Below are positions 45,615 through 59,292 of a stretch of DNA of 64,000 bases, one piece after another. The stretch comes from Cristatella mucedo (lineage: Eukaryota; Bryozoa; Phylactolaemata; Cristatellidae). Numbering within the stretch: the first letter of the stretch is position 1; each line of letters begins with the position of its first letter. Under the pieces are notes generated by a model. That model did not search any database and was not told where the DNA came from. It worked only from the letters and a program-made list of their open reading frames with translations. Position numbers and translations under genes: made by a program. The DNA is taken from assembly GCA_009760855.2 (NCBI GenBank), contig WPIO01000082.1:684001-748000 (forward strand), written 5' to 3'.

Positions 45615-46885
45615 TAAAATAATAATAATGATTAAAGGACATTTGCATATAGCTCTAAGAGAAATATATTTTGTCTAGGCACTTCGCATGCGCTGTCAAG
45701 TAAGCATGTCAAATTGCAGCGTGAAATCAAGCACATTTTCAGCACGCACAAGCACACACATGACAATTCCCACAGGCTCGGCTAATGCTGTGGGAGCAGG
45801 TATTTTTGTAGCTGCCTTTTAAAATTTCCTCGTGTCAGGGGATGTGGTGGTGTAAGTTGGGAGAGAGTTGCAAACTTAGCGAGCATACGAACGGCATGCA
45901 CAGTCTCCAAAGGATCTGAGTTTGGTCAGAGGCATAGCTAAACAACTTGAGTCAGAAGAGCTGGCAGTACGATGCCCAGCCTCACTGGGAAGTATTTCAA
46001 AATGTAGGCTTGAGTAAGGGATTAAAAGGACCTAAAATCAAGTGACAAAACCTTGGAGTCGATACGCCGCTTAATGGCGAGCTGGAACCGGTCAGTGGGC
46101 ACCGGTCCAACGTGGCGATTGCGACGCTCCCACCAGAGAAGCCTAGCTTCACAGATTTGCACCAGCTGTAAGGGCCTTTAAGAATTGTGACATACAAGTC
46201 GAGACGGTATGTCACAAATATATCGGCCAAATAAAAAGTGGTATCCCTATAAAAGTGGGACCCAATTTTTGCAATGCTAAATAGCTGAAAGTAAGCAGGC
46301 TTGACTGGACCCGATATGATCATCTCGGGAAAGATTTCTTTAGAACAGCACGCCCAAATTTCTTGCTGATCCTATAGGAGATATTCCAGCCGAAACCATC
46401 TTTATCTGATCAAAGCACAGGGACAAATGTGTGTCATTTGCAAAGAAATGTAAGCTTAGATATCGATGGCGATTTCATCGGCAAGAGGGAGAGTATAAAT
46501 TGTGGAAAGAAGTGGATCAAGCTCGGAGCCCAGCGATACCACATACTTTAGAGGCTCATCGGAGGACTGTTGTTTGGTTACATAAATGCTCTGAAGTCTG
46601 CTACTGAGATAGAACCTAACCATAGTAGATCAGTGCTAGGGATTTTTTTGGGTGAGATAAGTGGCGCTAAAAAAAACTGGTGATCCAAAGTCTCAAACGC
46701 TGCCGAAAGATCCAAAACCATCTACGCAGACTCTGCCTATATTCTATATTCTTGAGAAAGCCGTTATACGCTCGCAGCAGTGCTGAGCATGTGAAGCAAT
46801 TAGATATCAAGCTTGACTGAAACTTACTTGCTAGATTTGAATTTTTACATAAGATTGAGCAGAAACAGGCAACAATAGCAAATCT
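45615..46885 (-). mobile_element. L2-like copy, decayed RT still recognisable
   Basis: Tail at 45618-45630, hairpin to about 45690, UTR, then degraded polymerase up to the AACGCTGCCGAAAGATCCAA block (46697), which corresponds to LDLSAAFD. Many frameshifts, so it is older than the 10.9-12.7 kb copy. Confidence 0.82.
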
Positions 46886-47249
46886 ATGCATATCAGAAAG
46901 AGAATAGTGCGTATCGGGTCTAAAGACCTGTTGTTCTTCTTAGACTAAGGGCTGAATTTCGAATAGTCACTAGTGACAGGCTTGAAGATGGACCTTGAGG
47001 TACAGTACAGAACGAAGAGAGAGGAGTCAAGTGAGTGATCTGACTGGGGGGGGGAGGAGTCGAGTAGGGGTGCTATCTTGGGTAATGCCTCGCTTGCAAT
47101 ATTCATCTATCATGAAAAAAAGCTAGATAGGTGATCTGCTTGATCACCACAATGATGGCTTGGTAAGGTGTTGACCTGGGAGGGAAGAAGGAGATGGCTG
47201 ATAGTCCACATAAGCATTTTTTGTATTTTTGTGTCTGCGATTTGACTAT

Positions 47250-47765
47250 GTTTTTATAGATGTAATGTAATGTAATGTAATGTATCTCCGTCTGTAACTC
47301 CACAAAGTCATAGAGACCATGTGGGTGTTACGCAGGAGAGTTTTGTATAGCGCACTCACTGCCTAAGCGGCTTTCGGTACGCATTCGGTAGCCAACAGAC
47401 TTCTCCTCATGCAACAAAGAGAAAGTGGGAAGTATAGCAGAGTCAGGAGAGCAGTTGAGGTAGTGAGTAGCATGGAAGTAGCAGCTCAGAACCGCTGAAA
47501 AGGATGAGCCACAGTCGGCAGTAGTAGAGTAGTTGTCGTTTCGTAAGAATTGTGGAAGCGAGTTCCACAGTCTTGGACCTGCAGAGCAAAGGCTTCTGTC
47601 GCCAACGGTTTTTAAGCGGAAGAATTGGACAGCTAATTTATTGTCCACACAGGACCTGAGGGCGTGAACAGGCTGAAACTGGTGCAGCAGTTCAGGTAGG
47701 TACGAAGTACTATTCACCAACTGACTGCACCCTGTACACCACAGCAGAATGGTGTGTCTGAGCAC
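47250..47765 (-). mobile_element. Non-LTR fragment with pentanucleotide tail
   Basis: Minus strand: the 145-codon frame (47765-47328) contains SYLPELLHQFQPVHALRS, FRLKTVGDRSLCSAGPRLWN then SLPQFLR, the conserved C-terminal end of CR1/jockey-type polymerases. It belongs to a different family from the AAT-tailed one. The 3' end carries (TTACA)n, seen as TGTAATGTAATGTAATGTAA at 47258-47283. Confidence 0.75.
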
Positions 47766-47774
47766 AGCAACAGA

Positions 47775-48127
47775 ACAATCACTGAGATGGCAAGGTCAAT
47801 GCTATATCATACTCAGTTACCTCTGAAGAGCTTGCCTGATGCAATTGCAACGGCTTATACATAGAGTATCACAGCACCCACAAGGCGATACCTGGTAAGA
47901 CATCCGAGGAGGCTTGGCATGGTGCAAAGCCTGACGTGTCTCATTTCCGTGTCTATGGCTGTGGTGCATATGCACTGATCCCAGCACTCTTGTGGTCTAA
48001 ACTTGATCCAAAGTCAAGTCGCGGTATTTTTCTAGGCTATAATCATGATTCTGTGTCCAAGAGCTATCGGTTGTGCGACCCAGAAACGCAGCGAATGTTG
48101 AGTAGCCGTTACGTTCTTTTTGATTAA
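47775..48127 (+). pseudogene. copia integrase C-terminal remnant
   Basis: NRTITEMARSMLYHTQLP begins at about 47774, one of the conserved copia integrase blocks; then a stop. From 47936 a clean frame reads SHFRVYGCGAYALIPALLW, SKLDPKSSRGIFLGYNHDSV, SKSYRLCDPETQRMLSSRYV and LFD, the classic copia GKGY/SKLDP module between integrase and RT. The integrase DDE core is missing upstream, where the element is cut off against a non-LTR fragment. Confidence 0.88.
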
Positions 48128-48329
48128 GTTTGTACAGTGCCAGAGGGGGAATGCTGTGCAGCACCTTGAACAAGCAGCTCCAGCAAAGTCTGTCCAACAA
48201 CTCCAAGCTGTGACTGACAATGCATGCACGGCTCAACCTACGCTGTTATCGACGATCAACTCGAGCTCAACGGCCTGCTAGTCTGTGCGACGATTAATAC
48301 GGTCAAATCAGTCGTTGAGGCACTGATTG

Positions 48330-49523
48330 CTTGCAGCGATGAGCCCACGACCTTGCACGATGCATTGAGCAGCACAGAAGCACATTTGTGGACGGCTGCT
48401 ATTGATGTCAAACTTGCTTCCATGTCTGAGAATGACGTCTAAGAGGTCACCTAACTACCTGATGGCAGGCAAGCCATCGGATGCAAATTTGTCTTCAAAG
48501 TGAAGCGAAATGCCGATTGGTCATTGTTAAAGGGCTATTCTCAGGTTGACGGTGTTGACTTCACAAAGACATTTGCACCAGTCGTGAAGTTCAACTCTCT
48601 GAGAACCGTTTATAAATTGCTGCTACGACGAACCTAGAGATCCATCAAATAAATGGACGTCAAGACGGCCTTTCCCTACGTTGAATTTGAGGAAGAGATA
48701 TACCTAGAACTACCAGAGGTTATACCTCAGAGAGGTACTGAACAACTCGTCTGGTGACTCAAGATGTCACTGTACGGTCCTAAGCAAGCACCACACGCCT
48801 GGAACAAAAAACTTGACAAGTTCGACATTGGCTTTCGCTCACTTGAGGCTGACAACTGCCACTACAGACGCGATGACTACGGTGACTGTGACAGCCCTCC
48901 ACACGACCTGTCGGCGGGCTGGGTAGCGCGACCGAGCAACAAGTCTGCTGGCTCCAACACCAAAACCTCTATTTCAAGCTACGGCGGCCAAGCCTAGTCT
49001 ACACACACTAGATGGCTGCCGGCGTCGAGGGATCTAGCCCTGCCCCCGTTGTAATCCTTCGGCAGCCCTTATATTTCATACATACGTTGTTTTTCGCACT
49101 GTCGGGCCATTGTTCGTTCCGAAGCCGTCCAACAGTTGGCGGCAGTGTGTGTTAGATTGATGTCCCCACAGATACCGCCAATGCGTGGATTTGGGCAGGA
49201 CTGCCGAGTCATCGTCTGCCCCTCCACTGGTCGTGAGCTTGCATCTGCTTAGGCAGTCTGAGAGTTCTCGCAAGGTCTCCGCCAGTGCTTGCAGGCTGCA
49301 AGAGTCATGTTCCCTCACAGCGACACTGCATTTATTGCTGTTTACGTTGATGATCTGGTTCTCTGTGGTACAGCAATGGGTTTGTCCTTTGTCAAGCAGC
49401 AACTCTTGGAGGCCTTTGCTATGAAGAATCTAGGAGAAGCTTACTAGATTCTAGGAATCCACATAACCAGATATCGAACCTGCAAAATTGTCGCTCTCAA
49501 CCAGACTCACATCATGGACATAC
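48330..49523 (+). pseudogene. copia reverse transcriptase remnant, split by an LTR
   Basis: EPTTLHDALSSTEAHLWTAA (48330), LPDGRQAIGCKFVFKVKRNA (48455), DGVDFTKTFAPVVKFNSLRT (48550), MDVKTAFPYVEFEEEIYLEL (48652), SLYGPKQAPHAWNKKLDKF (48765) and, after the inserted LTR, AFIAVYVDDLVLCG (49328-49370) with the YVDD catalytic box, then MKNLGEAY. At least five in-frame stops (for example in the W-stop-LKM stretch at 48755). It resumes after the second LTR with QRYGMDTGRSVSTP. Confidence 0.9.
48887..49319. mobile_element. 433-bp solo LTR nested in copia RT
   Basis: Begins TGTGACAGCC and ends TTCCCTCACA (TGTGA/TCACA inverted ends). It is flanked by GTGAC (48882-48886) and GCGAC (49320-49324), a 5-bp duplication with one mismatch. 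Excision plus one duplication copy rejoins the RT as DDYG-DTAFIAVYVDD in frame. A TATA-like TTATATTTCATA lies at 49069. No internal domain or second LTR. Confidence 0.8.
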
Positions 49524-50905
<1,382 letters not shown>

Positions 50906-51690
50906 ATACTACAGCGCTACGGCATGGATACAGGTAGGTCGGTATCCACGCCTGCCGATGTTCTCATAAAGCCTGCAAGAGTGCGATGCAAGATAGGGAA
51001 GAGCATGCCGAAGTGCAGATGGGAGATAAATGCCTCTGATGGTTGCTACGCGTCCAGATATTACAACTGCTGTAGGACATGTCAGTCGTTACTCCAGCCA
51101 GCCGTGCTCACAGCACTGGACGGCAGTAAAGAGAACCCTACGTTACCTACAAGGGACTGCCAACTGGTGCCTCAATCAGAGTGCTGATCCATAAGCACTG
51201 TTAAGAGGCTATTGTGATGCTGACTGGGCAAGTGATCCGGACGCGAGATGCTTCGTTAATGGCTACGTGTTCAGCATTGGTCGAGGCAGCACTATCTTGT
51301 CGTCTAAGAGACTACTGTTTCCTTATCAACAACAGAGGCTGAGTGTATGGCTTGAGTCGGGCGGTCGTGAAGCCTTCTTGCTTTGATAGCTCCTTGAGGA
51401 GTTGGGTTTCGAACCAAAACGAAGCCTACTGCCATATACTGTGACAATCAGGGCTGCATAGCCATCGCGGCAATTCCGCTACACCATGCAAGAACCAAGC
51501 ACACTGGTGTGCAGCACCACATTCTCCATTAAATGTACAATGATGGTGTAATCAAAACTTTGTTTTGCAGGTCTGAGGAAAACAGCAGATTTCCTAATGA
51601 AACCTCTGGGGAAACACAAACACGAGATTTGTGCGACTGGCGTTGGACTTCTTACACCCCCGGGACCGGCACCGGCTGCTCAGTGAGGGG
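50906..51690 (+). pseudogene. copia RNase H remnant
   Basis: QRYGMDTGRSVSTPADVLIK starts at 50912. In shifted frames follow RPDITTAVGHVSRYSSQP (51056), GYCDADWASDPDARCFVNGY and VFSIGRGS (51210-51290), TVSLSTTEAECMA (51315), AIYCDNQGCIAIAAIPLHHA and RTKHTGVQHH (51435-51520), then RSEENSRFPNE-like sequence (51572). These are the standard copia RNase H blocks. Several frameshifts. Inactive. Confidence 0.88.
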
Positions 51691-51693
51691 AGG

Positions 51694-52068
51694 TGTTGGC
51701 TGAGTCCGTTTAAAAGAGCTACTGCGCCGGGCGGTTTCACCTTGACCTGCAGTGCGGTACTGGCTGACTCAGGACACCACATCTATTTTTGGAGCTGCAG
51801 ACCACTGCTAATTGGCTTCATATCAGGTGTACTTAGGCCAACGGGCCTCTGCCAAGGCCACTTCAGCTACGGCCGATCAGAGCGTGAGCTTGAAGAGAAG
51901 CCAATAGTGTTAAGATTAGTATGCATGATTGCTTGCTCAGCCATTAGTAATCATAATTTAGGACTACTATATATTGGACCCGTTTGTCGCTTATTCTTAG
52001 TCCGTATTTGCTACGGTCTACGTTCTGTTTGTCTGCTGCCTTATTAAACACAATAATTTTATCAACCA
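51694..52068 (+). repeat. Putative 3' LTR of the copia element
   Basis: It follows the purine tract directly and opens TGTTGGCTGAGTCC, a typical copia LTR start. It would end near ATCAACCA (52061-52068) after a TTATTAAACACAATAAT polyadenylation-like stretch. There is no second copy in the window for comparison, so the end is uncertain. Confidence 0.45.
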
Positions 52069-52916
52069 TTGACTGGTAAGTGGCTTCACGGCAGCACTGT
52101 CCCACGCGCGCGTCCGGTGGGGGTGGGCGCTCAAGATCATTACGCACGCGCACCTTACTGGAAGTTACGGCTTTCTCAGCACGAGACGTGCAACAGCGCG
52201 AGCCGAAGCTCCCCCAGCATCAAATAAGGGACGGGGGTCCGCGGGTCCAGGCCAGGTCGAAGGAAAAATACCTACCGAAGGAAATATGTCGAGCCCAGCT
52301 AGCATTCAGGTTTAAGGTCTGCTTAATAATAACGGGCAGCCCACTGCCTGCGGACTCGCTTCGCCAAGTCACAGTAGTTCCGTCACAGAAGACAACGGTT
52401 CGCCATCTTGTCGCGTGACGGACGGAAGGAGGACTTTCTCGCTTTAATCATAAGGGATAGCAATTATAACATATATTTGTAGTGACCAATTTAGCGTGTC
52501 AGCGCCAAGAAGGGACATGATGGCTGAAGCTCAGCGGCGTCTTTCCCTACTCTTTTCTCCGCCTTGCACATAGCAACACACCGTTTGCACTTAAGCCAGA
52601 CGTTGGCACACAGTAGGACGTAGCACTACGTGATTTTTTTTACCCTACTAGAGAAGACTGCGGTCATACGTCGTGGCCCCTAGCTGTAGTACTAGTAATG
52701 CTGGCTGACTACAAACTTGGGCTATGAGAGGTGATGTGTACCTTTAATCGGGCAAAAAACCTATTTGATTCATTCGAGAAGGCGTTGGCTACACGCAGCA
52801 TTACGCAAGCAAGTCGCATGCCCAAACTCTTCCGGGAATGCACGCCTGCGCCCGTTGTACGAGCGAATATAATTGCTGTGGTTTGATTATATGCAGGCCG
52901 GTACCGCTCCTTTCCT
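52069..52916. other. No recognisable gene
   Basis: Downstream flank of the copia element. A 112-codon plus frame (52080-52418) is Arg/Ser-rich without a domain. Confidence 0.4.
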
Positions 52917-53235
52917 AAACAGCTGCTGGGAGCATCATCGAGAGGGGCCTGTACACAGCTGTGGTCCGCTTCTAATGAGGCGCGGACGCAGGCCGATAAC
53001 CTGCTGGTGAACAGACGATGGATTCACCATCGGGGTCGGCCAATCCGCAGCCGTGGTCGAGGAGAGGGCACTCGAGTGGGAGAGAAGGGCGAAGGAAGTG
53101 GTGCTCCCCTCTGCTCTGTGAGTAGTATAATAAATTGCTGGCGTTGGTCCCGTGCCAGCGTTCTGCGTGGAGTGCGAACAAAACTACAATTGCTAAGAAT
53201 TAGAGACGCAATCTTTTGGTAGATGACCTGCTAGT
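52917..53235 (+). repeat. LTR-like repeat, copy 2
   Basis: GCTGCTGGGAGCATCATCGA, GAGGGGCCTGTACACAGCTG then TGGTCCGC, GTATAATAAATTGCTGGCG and CGAACAAAACTACAATTGC mirror copy 1. No coding capacity. The pairing of AATAAA with the downstream CAAAACTACA block is conserved. Confidence 0.55.
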
Positions 53236-53554
53236 AACTCGACTATGCTGCTTGTACAAATGTCGCATTAAAAGAAAAATCATCCTAACGGCCACGGCCA
53301 CTCTGCTGCAGCCAAGCTTGCACCCTTGCGGCTGACTCAAGAGTTCTCCTACTTGATGAGCCTACGATACCTGACCATCGAAAATTATAACTTTCCCTTG
53401 AAATTTCGATAGCCTTGTCGCAGAAGCGCTGCGACATTTTTTAACTCGGCCATCGCTCCGAATAAGCGTGGCCGAGACGCTCAAGTTGCCATGTAGGGAC
53501 CATTTCGTCTGAACCTTGAAAGTACCCATGTGGATAAGAGTGATAAGGCTAGAG

Positions 53555-56500
53555 CAGGGGTCGGCAACCTGCGGCTCGCGAGCCGCATGCGGCTCTTTCG
53601 ATGTCAAGATGCGGCTCTCCAGTTCCATGCGCAAATATTCATAATTATATATTTTATTTTCAAAACTCATAAAAAATATTATACTGCAAACAAAACTTGA
53701 AACAGGATAAAAACACTCAACAGAGAACAATGAGAATAAGTGGAGTAGAGAGTATACGGACAGCTGACAGCCGCTTGGGCACCAGGCCCAGCCCCACAGC
53801 CGTGCTGTGGCCAGCCCCGTGGCGACGGCTCCATGCTTGCCACTGCCGAAGTGCCGACTGCCGCCGTCACTAGTCACTACTACCATCCAGCCAGCAACCC
53901 AGCGGACGGTAGTGTTCAGTCTTCAGTAAGTCTTCCTCGGAGCGCGGTTCCCTGAGTGTTAATTTAATCGCTTGCGAGAAACAACAATTTTTTTGTTATT
54001 TCAAGGAGAAGACGATTTAGAAGCGAATTATCTTCTCAAAGGTATGTAATTGCAAGTTTTTACCTTCGGACAGTTTCGATTTAAGTAGGTTAGCAATGTG
54101 ATATATGCATGCAAAAATTCAAGAGAGTAGCATTTTTTAAATGTGGCAACATTGTTATATTTGTTTAGTTATTGGTGCACTGTGTCATCAACGGTCGCAG
54201 TCAGAACTTTTTTTGATCAAAAAGTAAATTCATAGTAATTTCATAGTTATACTGTTCTGCATATTCTGTTTGTTTCATGTTGGTATGTTGCGTATTATAT
54301 ATGAATATGAATTATATGTGTTGAGCTTTCTAAATATATTGTCTGTTTTGAATATTCATAACCTCAAAGTATTTTACACGTGAAAGTTTCTGAAAATATC
54401 CTTTGTTGTACCTCCGGACATTCATGTTGTTGTACCTTCGAACGTCCAAAGATACAACATTTTGTTAACTTCGTATACCTATTTATTTTGTTAGTGACGC
54501 GAAGTAAACATGGTATAAAAAGAAAAAAAATACTTCTATGAATAATTTTAAAAAGTGATTTTTCCGGAGGTCCACTACTTGTCCATACGCTTTAACGTTT
54601 AACGAAGTTGACTTTTTTTTTACAGATTAGCAATTAAAAAAATTAACTATTTAATCAACGGTTTATTAACGCCGCTTTAGATAGCTAAATAAAATTTTAA
54701 AAATCTTTATTTCAATTCCACCACCAGGATGGCATCTGATAAAAAGAAGAGACGAACTGAAGAAGAAAACTGTGAGTTTAATCAGGATTGGACCGAGTCG
54801 TTTGCGTTCATATGCAACACAGATGGCCTTCCGACTTGTCTCATTTGCCAAGAAAAACTTGCTCACAATAAGAAGTCAAATTTGGAGAGACACTTCACTA
54901 CAAAACATACCCGATTCGCTGCTAAATATCCAACCGGTGACGCACGAAAAAAATCTGTTAAAGAGCTTCAAAAACCACTGTCGAGTTCTATGCTAAGTAA
55001 CTGGGTGCAATCTTCAAATAATGTAAATCCGGCAAGCTTCGCAATACCACTACAAATTGCAAAAAGAGAGAAACCATTCACAGATGGTGAGTACGTCAAA
55101 GATTGTTTCATACGTGGAGCTGAAGAAATGTTTCGTGATTTCAAAAGCAAAACCGAAATCATAAAGAAAATCAAAGATTTGCCATTATCTGCTAAAACAG
55201 TACAAGGTAGAACTTCTGAAATGTCTTCAAATGTAACACACATACAAGTGGAAGACATTCAACTGGCTTCTGCTTTATCACTTGCTATGGATGAGTCTTG
55301 CAACATAAAAGACACGGCACAAGTTACCCTTTTCGTCAGGTATATGTCGTCCCAAGGTCCAAAAGAAGAGCTGCTAGGATTGCTGCCGCTCTCAGGACAA
55401 ACTCGTGGAGACGATATAGCAAATGCTGTGCAAAAATGCCTGGAAGGCTATGAAATCGATATCAATAAAATCGTTTCCATAGCAACTGATGGAGCCAGAA
55501 GTATGACAGGAATACATAAAGGGGTGACAACGATTATTCGGCAAAAAATTAACCACGAAATTTTAACATTTCACTGCTTAATTCATCAAGAGGCGCTTTG
55601 TGCCCAAACATTTCCGACCAAAATGATTGAGGTCATGGACTTGGTTATTAAGATCATTAACAACATTTTGGCAAAAGTACTCTACCATCGCTAGTCTAAG
55701 GATTTCTTGAAGAAATAGAAAGCCAGTATTCTGACCTACTTCTGCACAATAAAGTGCGATGGCTTTCCAGGGGTAACGTATTGAAACGTTTTGCTTCTTG
55801 ATTGAGTGAAATAAAAACATTCTTCAATGAAAAAGGCATTGTACATCCCGAATTGAAAGAAGACAAGTGGCTGAAAAAATTCAACTTTATGGTGGAAATC
55901 ACAAAGAAACTAAGTGAGCTAAATGTAAAACTGCAAGGAAAGGGAAACCCAGCCTATGCCTTGCTTGAAGATGTGGCTTGTTTCGAAAATAAATTACCTC
56001 TTTTTGTCGAAGACATAGAGAGCGATAAATTACTTCATTTCAAAAATCTGAAGCAATATCGCGATGAAACCAATGCAACTATTGACGTGAATTACTTCAG
56101 CATTACCATAAACAAAATGAATGATGGATTCACTGAGAGATTTGAGCAATTCAAAACAAACGCAAGTACTCTGGCGTTCATAGTAAATCCTCTCAACACT
56201 AATACAAATGAGATCAACGTTGAGCCATTTGGAATTGATGCTGGTTCGCTTCAAACGCAATTGCTGGATTTGAAAACCAAACATTTGTGGAGTGGTAAGT
56301 TCACACACCTCAAGAGCAAGTTAGAAGAGTTGGAGGTCCAGAACAGCATGCACGTTATGTTGCACAAGTGGACAGCTATAAAAGAAATGCGGCGAGTTGA
56401 GGCACTCATATTTGACGCATGGAATAGTCTTCCAGAAGGCTACAGTGAAGTGAAGAAGTTGGCATGTGGAGTGCTGACGATCTTCGGATCAACATATTCG

Positions 56501-56959
56501 TGCGAGCAAGCGTTCTCTTGCATGAGTATAATAAAAAGTGAAGTAAAAAGCCAGCTAACAAATAGAAATCTAGAGGCGTGCTTGAAACTGAAAACAACAA
56601 GTTATGAGCCAGATTTAACCAAACTTTCAAAAGGCATGCAAGGCCAATGCTCCCATTGATGTAACTATTGTAAATATTTATTATTCAATAATTATAGTTA
56701 TATTATTTGATTACTAATTTTATTATTCTAGCAGAGCTAGCTAAATGCTTTAATATGGTTTGTGGAAACATTTGTATGTTTTATATGAATCAATATTATT
56801 TCATATTTAAAGCTATTTATTATAAATAAAAAATCAAATTTCTATACCTAATCCTAATCAAATACCATAATATTTGAAATAAAAATGTTAGTGGCTCTTT
56901 AAAAACTGAGAAATTTTGTAAATTTTAGCTCTTCCGTCTCAAAAGGTTGCCGACCCTTT
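53555..56959 (+). mobile_element. hAT DNA transposon (Charlie/GTF2IRD2-like), nearly complete
   Basis: Left TIR CAGGGGTCGGCAACCTGC (53555) and right TIR AGGTTGCCGACCCTTT (inverse GGGTCGGCAACCT). Flanks GGCTAGAG (53547-53554) and GGCTAAAG (56960-56967) form an 8-bp duplication with one mismatch and match the hAT CTAG-type target. Subterminal CGGCTCGCGAGCCGCATGCG repeats follow the left TIR. It encodes a split transposase (54729-56659). Confidence 0.93.
54729..56659 (+). pseudogene. hAT transposase, one frameshift and one stop
   Basis: Two large frames, 54729-55694 (321 codons) and 55802-56659 (285 codons), form one transposase of about 640 residues. N-terminal BED-like finger: C37, C40 in LPTCLICQ with H55 and H60. 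First catalytic Asp is probably D188 (SLAMDES). The second, D254, lies in [10 protein letters not shown], followed by the [11 protein letters not shown] motif (281-291). The C-terminal frame holds the dimerisation region [20 protein letters not shown] then [20 protein letters not shown]. The frames are joined by a frameshift at about 55695 and a TGA at 55799-55801. Between them, FLEEIESQYSDLL and VRWLSRGNVLKRF are readable. Family relatives include domesticated GTF2IRD2- and ZBED5-type proteins, but the TIRs show this copy is a transposon. The few lesions suggest recent inactivation. Confidence 0.92.
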
Positions 56960-57284
56960 GGCTAAAGTGTTTGTTGTACTGTTTCTGCACACTAACGCCC
57001 TTTTGTAAGCTGCGTTTATACAATCACATCCGTAAACTATCTAGCTGGTATCATGAAAAAACTTGCAATCTTTTATAGCAAGTCTGCACGATTACATAGC
57101 TAAAAATGCACGATCAGATAAGAGAATGCATTGCAACCATTTCAACTTCATGAAAGCTTGCTCTATTAGACTGAATTACACCGCAGAAATGTTTGACAGA
57201 GACCTTTACCTCAGCCCGCGCTTAAATTAATTCATCACACTTAAAAGGTCGCATTTGAGGTAGGCTTAGAAAGTGACGTAGGTT

Positions 57285-57455
57285 TATGAAGCGCTCGCTC
57301 ATCACGTCCGTGTCATGGGTTTGAGTCTTCGCCAGGCAATTTCTTATCGGCAAAAGCAAGCGAGATAACCAGCAAATGTAAAGTGCCAAGAAAGAGATTG
57401 AGTTTCCTGCGGGTTATGTCAAATGTACTTTTATTACTATTATTATTATTATTAT
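57285..57455 (+). mobile_element. SINE-like copy with L2 tail
   Basis: Head GAAGCGCTCGCTCATCACG, B-box remnant GGGTTTGAGTCTT (57318-57330), then AAAGTGCCAAGAAAGAG / CCTGCGGGTTATG and a TTATTATT tail ending near 57455. Confidence 0.5.
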
Positions 57456-58309
57456 AACAGCCGCTAAAGCTCATCTGCCGCTATGCAAAATAAGGCTGCT
57501 GAATCATCCGACTCCTTTACACTTACTGTTTGTCAAGTGTTCTTACTGCTCGTATTTCGCACAAACTCCAGACACAAACTAGGACTAGAAGCGCTGCCTC
57601 TGCTTTTGGCTCTGCTCTACGTCTGCCAGTTTTTGTATTATACCGCTCTGCCGTGCACTAGGTCGTAATCTCGTAGCCAAGCGGCAAGTGCTCGAATGTA
57701 GATTATGCACAACTTTAAATGCATTACGAACCCTGCCGGTAGGCAAGTAAGCCGAACTCTTATCAACTCCCTTTCAGCATACGTGGGTGCATCTGGGACT
57801 AGGGTGCGTTATTCCACCACCCACCCCTTGCATCCCTCGTTGAAGTTACGTTGAAATCAAAATGCTGGCAGTCTCAGTTGCATCAATAGAGGAATGGTAG
57901 TCGGATTCCTCGCCACTTCGCTGCAATCCCATGTGCACGCCAATTAAGGAAGCTAAACAGTACTGAGGGGAGGCCCTTGCTGCAACGTAAGGGGGCGCAT
58001 AATGACGCAAGCTTTCGCGACCGTCGAAAGTCGCACAATCGGATTCTGCTGTTCTCTTCGGTAAGCGGCCTAGTGTGCAGGAGCACCAACACCCTGTTTT
58101 CCCAGATACTAGAGGCTGTGTGACTGGGATGGCTGCAACTGTCTCAGCTCGCCGAGAGATGCCACTGCTGAAGCTCCAAGCTAATCGTCTCACACCACCA
58201 TGACCTTATTTTAAAAGCAGGCTTGACTCAGCTGGTTGACCGCAGGCCGGCCGTATGACACGTCGACAGAACCGAGTTGGGGAGGGGCCAGTGATCCCAT
58301 CGGTGGTTC

Positions 58310-58382
58310 TTTTGCAGCAAATTTAAAGCGCCTAGAAAGAGATTTAGTTCTCTGGGGCGCTTTATCAAATTAATTATTATTC
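58310..58382 (+). mobile_element. L2-like 3' hairpin and tail only
   Basis: GCAGCAAATTTAAAGCGCC, TAGAAAGAGATTTAGTTCTC and GGGGCGCTTTATCAAATTAA, then ATTATTATT. A minimal 3' end. Confidence 0.8.
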
Positions 58383-58479
58383 TTACATTACTGTCATTTG
58401 CGATTGACGGCCGCGATTTTTCTCAAGCTGAATGGCGATAATAATAACCTATTAGCTAAGAGAAAACCTAGTGTTACTC

Positions 58480-59292
58480 ATTAATTGGAAAGCCTAACTC
58501 TCAAAATGGGCTCGGCCATTATATTTCAAGTGATCATTGCAGGCAATCTGCGAATCAAGTTCAAAAATGACCTTTCACTACATGACCACAGCAGCTATGT
58601 AATGTAATCAAAATTTCTGATTTGATGAGATAATGATGCAAAAGCCACAGTGGCCCATGCATTTTTCGCATTCTATCCAGACCCCAGCAACTTACTACTC
58701 GCAGTTCTTCCTGTCGGCAAAAGATTACGCTTACAGCTAGTATAGGACTCAGTTGCTAGGTTTGAATGATGTGAACGTCAAAACTGCCATATTACACAAC
58801 TTTTCGCTAAAGTTTCTAGCTCCGCCCAGTTTAGGAGCATGTTTATTTCCAGGTTCTGTCATTCGTTCATTTATTCAAAGGTACCTTCATTCTCCTGCTC
58901 CTGCCTACATACATGAAATAATTCCTACTCAGGTTTTGCATCGTATCACCCACTAGCCACTGCCTGAAGTCGTCCAGGGGTGGCTGTAACCAACCTCAAA
59001 TCTTTTGCAGACAGCGTCCTCGCTTCGCATGTTCCCAATGTCTGGAACTCACACCCAGCTGATGTCTGGAGATCCCCTGACTCGAACGGGGCTAATGCTG
59101 CCTATTCCACACGGCGTTTTCTCTCCGTCTCCGTCTGTCTGAATTGTCCCTTGTGTGCTAATTCAGGCTGAAGTAGTTCATGCTATCGAAAGCTAATTTG
59201 ACACGCTTCCTTTCTAGAATATGTAAGGTGGCCAAAAAGAGATTTAGTTCTCTGAAGGCCTATTAAGATGTTGCATTATGTTTATTATAATT
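58480..59292 (+). mobile_element. L2-like divergent fragment
   Basis: Decayed coding end: KSFADSVLASHVPNVWNSHP at 58990-59050 parallels the family's SFGDRAFSSYAPKAWNSLP. It is followed by a weak hairpin (GTGGCCAAAAAGAGATTTAG / CTCTGAAGGCC) and an ATTA-type tail. It looks like an old or sister subfamily. Confidence 0.7.

Noticed and set aside
57846-58193. 115-codon minus frame
   Set aside because: No recognisable domain, no splice or promoter context, ordinary length for GC-rich non-coding sequence.
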